Shown: positions 59,715 to 64,000 of the stretch, piece after piece
Layout of the letters: each line of letters starts with the position of its first letter
How positions within the stretch are numbered: the first letter of the stretch is position 1
DNA from: Archangium violaceum
GTDB taxonomy: Bacteria > Myxococcota > Myxococcia > Myxococcales > Myxococcaceae
Assembly (NCBI RefSeq): GCF_016859125.1
Contig: NZ_CP069338.1
Span: 1,054,001 to 1,118,000, forward strand
DNA length: 64,000 bases
Direction of reading: 5' to 3'
Position numbers and translations under genes: made by a program
The notes under the pieces: model-generated
Told to the model about the DNA's origin: nothing
Database searches by the model: none
The model's input: only the letters and a program-made list of their open reading frames with translations

Positions 59715-59940
59715 GCCGGCTCGAACCGACTGGAGCCTCCCGGGCCGGGAACAGCAGCTCCGATAAAGGTTGTATGGCCTTGGCGGACTCTTCGCCCTCG
59801 TGGGACTGCTGCTGCCCTACGTGACGTTCGTCCACTCCTGGTGGGCGAGGACGAGATGGAGCCGCTGCTGGCCCTGCCGCGCAAGCGCGTGCCGGCCGCT
59901 CGCGGCACTCCTTGAGGGAGCCCGCTTCGCTCCCCCGGGC

Positions 59941-60678
59941 TCAGCCTCGCGAGCGGCGCAGGACGGGCCACACCAGCGCCACCAGTGCCGCCGCGCAGAC
60001 CAGGGACAGCACCCACGACGCGATCTGGAAGAACCGGGCCGAGCCCTGGGCCGAGGCCACCAGTTCCTCCCGGGTGCCGCCGAAGACGCGCGTGGCGTTC
60101 ACTTCCGGCGTCTCCCCGCCGCTCGCCAGCGTCCCCAGGACCACGACGTCCTGGCCGGCCTCGAAACCGGTGTACCACTGCGAACCCGTGGCGGGCCTCG
60201 AGGGATCCCACGAGCCCTCGCTCTTCTCGTCCTTCCAGGAGGTGGGGCCCCGCTCGTCCAACTCCCCGGGCTCCTTCGTGGCCGCTCCGATGGCGTAGTC
60301 CTCGTTGCGGATGCGGACCCGGCCGCCCGAGGGCGTCTCCACCAGCAGGGCGGGCGTGACGCGCTCCTTCACCCTCCACCGTGTCCGTGCCGTGCTCCCG
60401 GAGGTGTCCCGGTACGGCTCATGATGGAGGTACGCGACGTAGCGGCGGAACAGCACGGGGTTGTCGCTGGCCAGCCTTCCCGTCACCAACACGGCCTCCC
60501 CAGGACGCAGCCCACCCAGGGTGGCGGCCGTTTTCACGGGGAGTGATTCCGCCTGTCGGGCCTCCTCTCTGGCGAGGTGCGCGGCATACCCCATCCCGGC
60601 GGCGAGCGCGCCCGACACCAGGACCGCGAACCCCAGCGCCAGCCACAAACCCCTGGAACGACTTCGGTTTGGAGTCAT
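59941..60678 (-). CDS. Two-TM membrane protein with GIDE-like domain, copy A
   Basis: A 245-residue protein with TM1 at about 10-32 (GLWLALGFAVLVSGALAAGM) and TM2 at about 217-238, and a 180-residue soluble domain between them. That domain has GLRPGEAVLVTGRLASDNPV followed by a beta-rich region, like the extracellular/lumenal domain of the GIDE/MULAN proteins, but no RING is present. Function unknown. ATG 60678 was chosen to begin just before TM1; there is no clear ribosome site and a start at 60768 cannot be excluded. A similar protein is encoded 1 kb away. Confidence 0.6.
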   Translation of the reverse strand: MTPNRSRSRGLWLALGFAVLVSGALAAGMGYAAHLAREEARQAESLPVKTAATLGGLRPGEAVLVTGRLASDNPVLFRRYVAYLHHEPYRDTSGSTARTRWRVKERVTPALLVETPSGGRVRIRNEDYAIGAATKEPGELDERGPTSWKDEKSEGSWDPSRPATGSQWYTGFEAGQDVVVLGTLASGGETPEVNATRVFGGTREELVASAQGSARFFQIASWVLSLVCAAALVALVWPVLRRSRG

Positions 60679-60803
60679 CGCGGGGACGATGCCATGATCT
60701 TCGCGGAAATCGGCTGGAATCACGCAACTCGCGCCGCGTCCCCCCGATAATGGGACCGTCGAAGTCATTCGAGCCCGTCCGTGGCTCCGTTGGAGAACAC
60801 CCC

Positions 60804-61730
60804 ATGCCGCCCATCCGCCGCTCTGATTCGAACCTCTACAGCAAGGCTCGTAGCTCCAGTGTCGAGGTCACCAAGCAGCGCGCGACGAAGGGCAATGGCT
60901 CCTCCAAGAGCGCGGTGAAGGAGAACCGCGTCACCACCACGACCACCCGCTCCAACGAGACGACGTCCACCTCGACGAAGTCCAAGACGTACGACAACAA
61001 GCGGACCGGGACGCGGGACCAGTACGAGTACAAGGGCCGGGACACCAAGGCGGTCGAGCAGAAGAATGTCTCGCCAGAGGCCAAGGCCACCCTCTTCACC
61101 ACGAAGCAGCCGGGTGCGAAGCCGCTCGTCGAGGCGAAGGGCGCCCCGCTGGCCGAGGGGAAGACGACCCTCCCGGGTGGCGTCGACCTCAAGGGCTCCG
61201 TGGAGGGCCCGAGCTTCAAGCTGGACGGCGAGGCGAACGCGGAGGCCAAGGGGCTCAGCGGCGTCGACCTGAACGTGAAGCTGGAGGTGGAGGCCAACCT
61301 CCTCAAGGCGGAGGGGTCCGCCGAGAAGGAGTTCAAGTTCAAGGTCAACGGCGAGGACATCTCCGTCAAGGTGAAGCTGGGCGCCGAGGGGAAGGTGGGC
61401 ATCGACGGCTCCATCAACCTCAAGGTGCACATGGGCAAGGACGGCGTGTCCATCTCCGCCGGGGCCGAGGGCTTCGCGGGCGCCAAGGGCAGCCTCTCCG
61501 GGGAGATCTCCGCCACCGTCAACGGGCATGAAGTGGCCAAGGGCAAGCTGGGCGTCACGGCGGCGGCGGGCGCCATGGCGGGCGCGGAGTTCGAGGCAGG
61601 CTTCACCCACTTCAAGGCCAAGGCCTATGCGGCCGTGGGCGTGGGCGTGGGCTTCGACATCTCCGGCGAGGTGAACGCGGGCAACCTGGCCAAGGAAGTC
61701 CCCGGTCTGCTCACCACCTGGGACGACTGA
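60804..61730 (+). CDS. Low-complexity protein with amphipathic beta repeats
   Basis: A 308-residue protein of unknown family. The first 80 residues are basic and Ser/Thr/Lys/Arg-rich (KENRVTTTTTRSNETTSTST) and probably disordered. Residues about 110-300 are Gly/Ala/Lys/Val-rich with short alternating strands and recurring E-A-K-G or A-E-G-K-x-G-I-D-G elements (LGAEGKVGIDGSINLKVHMG, ISAGAEGFAGAKGSLSGEIS). It has no signal peptide or TM. The pattern resembles a self-associating or toxin-delivery-type domain, which is speculation. It is flanked by the two GIDE-like membrane proteins, both on the opposite strand. Confidence 0.6.
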   Translation: MPPIRRSDSNLYSKARSSSVEVTKQRATKGNGSSKSAVKENRVTTTTTRSNETTSTSTKSKTYDNKRTGTRDQYEYKGRDTKAVEQKNVSPEAKATLFTTKQPGAKPLVEAKGAPLAEGKTTLPGGVDLKGSVEGPSFKLDGEANAEAKGLSGVDLNVKLEVEANLLKAEGSAEKEFKFKVNGEDISVKVKLGAEGKVGIDGSINLKVHMGKDGVSISAGAEGFAGAKGSLSGEISATVNGHEVAKGKLGVTAAAGAMAGAEFEAGFTHFKAKAYAAVGVGVGFDISGEVNAGNLAKEVPGLLTTWDD

Positions 61731-61739
61731 GCTTCCGTT

Positions 61740-62354
61740 TCAGCTCAGCCATCCCCACCAGAGCGCGCCCAGGGCCGAGGTACCGCACAGCGCGACCACG
61801 GCCCAGCGCATCAGCCGTACGTCCACGGGGACCTCGGACAGGTAATGCGCCAGGGGAGCGGCGTAGAGCCACTCGGCCCTGGCCCGAGGCTTCCTGCCCG
61901 GCTCCTCGAGTGACACCAGGGCGCAGGCGAGGTCTCCCTCGCGCAAGGCCCTCGAGTCCTTCGCTTCCCCGCCGGGCGCCTCCGCCTGTCTCGGGAAACG
62001 GAGCGTGTAGTCCCCGTTGACGAGCAGCACGCGTCCCTCCTCCGTCTCCAGCCCGATGGGCGGAGTGGAGGGGTGCTCCCGCCAGGCCTCGAGCGTGCGC
62101 GCCCCCCGCCGTCGTGTCCTCTTCCGCGAGGTGAGCGTTGGCAACCCGGCCCCCGGTGAGGCGGGCACCACCCGCCCTTCCACCACGGCGCGCTCGCCGG
62201 GCCGCAAGCGGCTCAGTTCGGCCGCGGTGCACCGGGGGAGCCCACGAAGCCGCCTCCCGGGAGTGGGGCCGGACAGCCGGAGGAAACGCCAGGCCTGGAG
62301 CCCGAGCAGACCGGGAACGAGCACGAAGGCCGCCCCGAGGAGATGCCGCCACAT
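61740..62354 (-). CDS. Two-TM membrane protein with GIDE-like domain, copy B
   Basis: A 204-residue protein built like copy A: TM1 at about 4-27, a beta-rich domain containing RLRPGERAVVEGRVVPASPG and IGLETEEGRVLLVNGDYTLR, and TM2 near the C-terminus (WAVVALCGTSALGALWWGWL). The L-R-P-G-E-x-x-x-x-x-G-R signature and overall layout match copy A (59941-60678), so the two are probably distant paralogues. Start at 62354 has no strong ribosome site. It converges on the low-complexity gene with 9 bp between stops. Confidence 0.6.
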   Translation of the reverse strand: MWRHLLGAAFVLVPGLLGLQAWRFLRLSGPTPGRRLRGLPRCTAAELSRLRPGERAVVEGRVVPASPGAGLPTLTSRKRTRRRGARTLEAWREHPSTPPIGLETEEGRVLLVNGDYTLRFPRQAEAPGGEAKDSRALREGDLACALVSLEEPGRKPRARAEWLYAAPLAHYLSEVPVDVRLMRWAVVALCGTSALGALWWGWLS

Positions 62355-62405
62355 GTCCCCAGTATGGTGCCAATCCCCTGCTGTGTGAGTCCCCGAGTGG
62401 CTACA

Positions 62406-63617
62406 ATGTCCGGTGTCATGAACCCATCCGAGCATGCACAGCCAGGTCTGCGCCTCCTGGCACAACGCGAGTACGCAGCCGCGGTTTCCTCCTTCGAGAC
62501 CATCCTCCGCTCGCATCCCCAGGACGTGGACAGCTGGTTCGGCCTGGCTCGGGCCCAGCTCGCCCTGAGTCAACCCGAAGCGGCCAGGAGCTCGCTGTCC
62601 CGCACGGTGGCGCTCGCCCCCGGGCACTCGGCCGCGCGGGCCCTGATCGCGTCCCTGGAGGATGATGGGGACAGTCCCGAGGTGCTGAAGCGCCTGGCCG
62701 GTCTGGCCCAGGCCCCTGGCGCCGGGTTCGTGGAGCACTACGCCCATGCACAGGCCCTGCTGCGCCGGGGCATGGATGACGAGGCCTCCAAGGCCCTGCG
62801 CGCGGCATTGACGCTCCAGCCCGAGAGCCCCCAGGCGCTGGTGGACCTGGGACAGATCGCCCTCCGGCAGGGCCGGGCGGACAAGGCCCGGGATGCGTTT
62901 CGCGTGGCCAGTGGGCTCGCGCCCGGAGAGTGGATGCCCCGGCTGCTCCACGCCCGCGCGCTCATGGCCCTGCGCCACTTCGCCCAGGCGATGACCGTGC
63001 TCGACGAGGCGGTGGCCGCCCATCCGCGCGAGGTGCCCCTGCAGCAGGCTCGCTTCGAGTGCGCCCTCATACAGGGCGAGCCCCAGAAGGCCCTCGAGGC
63101 GGCGCAGGCGCTCGAGACGCTCAAACCGGGGGATGCCAATCCCCTCTACCAGCGTGGACTGGCCCTGCTCACCCTGGGGAAGCTGCCCGAGGCGGCGCAG
63201 GCCCTCCAGGAGGCCATCCGGCTCGCGCCCGAGGCGATCGATCCCAAGCACGCGCTCGCGCAGGTGCGCACGGCGCAGGGTCAGCAGGGGGAGGCGCTCT
63301 CGCTGCTGGAGGAGCTCCAGCACGCCGCGCCGCGGGCCCTGGAGCCCGTGCTCGACCTGTCCCGTCTGTATCTGGCGGAGGACCGGACCGCCGAGGCGGA
63401 GCGGGTGCTTCGCGCGCTGTTGGCGGACCATCCGGAGGAGCCCCGGGTGAACCTCAACCTGGCGCTGGCGCTCTTCAAACAGGACCGCAAACAGGAGGCC
63501 CTGCCGTTCATCGAGCGCGTCAAGGCCAGCCGCGACGCGAGTCTGGTGGAGCAGGCCCGGAAGCTGGAGGCGCAGATCCACGGGGCGCCCCTGCGTCCGC
63601 CCATCATCCGGGGCTGA
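62406..63617 (+). CDS. Tetratricopeptide repeat protein, eight or more repeats
   Basis: A 403-residue TPR superhelix. Repeats begin at the first residues (LRLLAQREYAAAVSSFETIL) and continue to the end, for example LVDLGQIALRQGRADKARDA, LYQRGLALLTLGKLPEAAQA, VLDLSRLYLAEDRTAEAERV and VNLNLALALFKQDRKQEALP. There is no signal peptide, so it is probably a cytoplasmic adaptor. Starts at 62406 and 62418 are both possible with weak ribosome sites. It is divergent from GIDE-like copy B across about 50 bp. Confidence 0.8.
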   Translation: MSGVMNPSEHAQPGLRLLAQREYAAAVSSFETILRSHPQDVDSWFGLARAQLALSQPEAARSSLSRTVALAPGHSAARALIASLEDDGDSPEVLKRLAGLAQAPGAGFVEHYAHAQALLRRGMDDEASKALRAALTLQPESPQALVDLGQIALRQGRADKARDAFRVASGLAPGEWMPRLLHARALMALRHFAQAMTVLDEAVAAHPREVPLQQARFECALIQGEPQKALEAAQALETLKPGDANPLYQRGLALLTLGKLPEAAQALQEAIRLAPEAIDPKHALAQVRTAQGQQGEALSLLEELQHAAPRALEPVLDLSRLYLAEDRTAEAERVLRALLADHPEEPRVNLNLALALFKQDRKQEALPFIERVKASRDASLVEQARKLEAQIHGAPLRPPIIRG

Positions 63618-63655
63618 ACCCCTCACCCCCTGGTAGAAGCCCGTCCGTCAGAGCC

Positions 63656-64000
63656 TCAGCGGGAGGGCGCCGGGACACGGAGGGAGCGTGGACGCCCGTA
63701 GGTGAGCTGGCGCCACGCCCACTCCACCGGCCCCTGCGAGTGGCGGCGAAGCCATAGGACGCTCAGCCCCCATTGCACGGCGAGGATCGCGGGTGTGAGC
63801 AGAAGCATCCACACCGCGCCCACCCGGCCCATGAGGTTCAATCCGTAGCCGTAGAAGCTCAGGAGTCCCAGCACCGACTGGCAGAGGTAGTTCGTCAGGG
63901 CCATGCGGCCGAGAGGGACGAAGGGCGAGAGGAGACGCCGGCCCCAGGCCGTGCCCCACAGCAGGGTCAGGCCCGAGGCATAGGCCATCGCGAGCGGGGC
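63656..64000 (-). CDS. DUF418 membrane protein (5' partial)
   Basis: The C-terminal 115 codons of a DUF418 protein; the frame is open to the right edge, so the start lies beyond the window. PLGRMALTNYLCQSVLGLLS, a hydrophobic helix around VWMLLLTPAILAVQWGLSVL and WLRRHSQGPVEWAWRQLTYG are the DUF418 C-terminal signature. Family members are multi-helix inner-membrane proteins, often linked to peptide or lipid modification but not characterised. It converges on the TPR gene with 38 bp between stops. Confidence 0.85.
   Translation of the reverse strand, partial: APLAMAYASGLTLLWGTAWGRRLLSPFVPLGRMALTNYLCQSVLGLLSFYGYGLNLMGRVGAVWMLLLTPAILAVQWGLSVLWLRRHSQGPVEWAWRQLTYGRPRSLRVPAPSR

Noticed and set aside
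59715-59940. Small membrane protein starting near 59770 (GLFALVGLLLPYVTFVHSWW)
   Set aside because: It has a TTG start, no ribosome site and the frame soon becomes Cys/Arg-rich; it could be a remnant but cannot be supported as a gene.

Overview
The window is high-GC DNA (about 70 percent by eye) that looks like a myxobacterial chromosome, most likely Cystobacterineae (Archangium, Cystobacter or Stigmatella type). The main reasons are five members of the DUF2378/TIGR02265 family, which is essentially confined to Myxococcales, together with abundant two-component proteins, kelch/FG-GAP/L-domain surface proteins, TPR proteins and a cellulose-degrading gene pair. I see no rRNA, tRNA or CRISPR array. 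Both ends cut through genes: an XRE-cupin regulator on the left and a DUF418 membrane protein on the right.

Layout. 0-10.8 kb: regulator, 2OG oxygenase, DUF4230 and TPR proteins, four DUF2378 genes with a HAD phosphatase, a hybrid kinase whose ATPase boxes look degenerate, a DUF2270 membrane protein and an NAD-type isocitrate dehydrogenase. 10.9-19.5 kb: a five-gene metal-efflux operon (BlaI repressor, BlaR1/M56 membrane peptidase, TolC-type outer-membrane protein, His-rich adaptor, RND pump), with a divergent EamA exporter that carries a His-rich tail. Two near-identical 17-bp dyads, one over the blaI promoter and one inside the tolC-like gene, look like BlaI operators, and the M56 protein has a His/Cys cluster where BlaR1 has its external loop. 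This is the most interesting system in the window. 19.5-31.3 kb: SUI1 factor, VKOR-DsbA fusion, cupin, YgfZ-like protein, histidine kinase, maiA-fahA of tyrosine breakdown, a fifth DUF2378 gene, a hotdog protein and two secreted proteins.

31.5-38.5 kb is one co-directional locus: response regulator, kinase, MacA-like adaptor, MacB-type ATPase and permease as separate genes, and TolC, closed by an intrinsic terminator. 38.6-43.9 kb: a secreted hydrolase-like protein, an MHS-type transporter, 3-hydroxybutyrate dehydrogenase, and a LysR regulator divergent from a nitrilase.

43.9-53.8 kb is a decaying accessory zone with intact genes (GST, two alpha/beta hydrolases, histidine phosphatase) among a doubly truncated GST, an FAD monooxygenase with an apparent internal deletion, a frameshifted beta-barrel fragment, an IS1182-type insertion sequence with terminal repeats, an L-domain remnant and a kelch gene with an in-frame stop. 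53.9-57.5 kb holds a divergent GH9 cellulase / AA10 lytic polysaccharide monooxygenase pair. 57.5-64 kb: RraA-like and metallo-beta-lactamase-like proteins that lack their usual N-termini, an SDR, two look-alike membrane proteins flanking a low-complexity protein, a TPR protein and the partial DUF418 gene.
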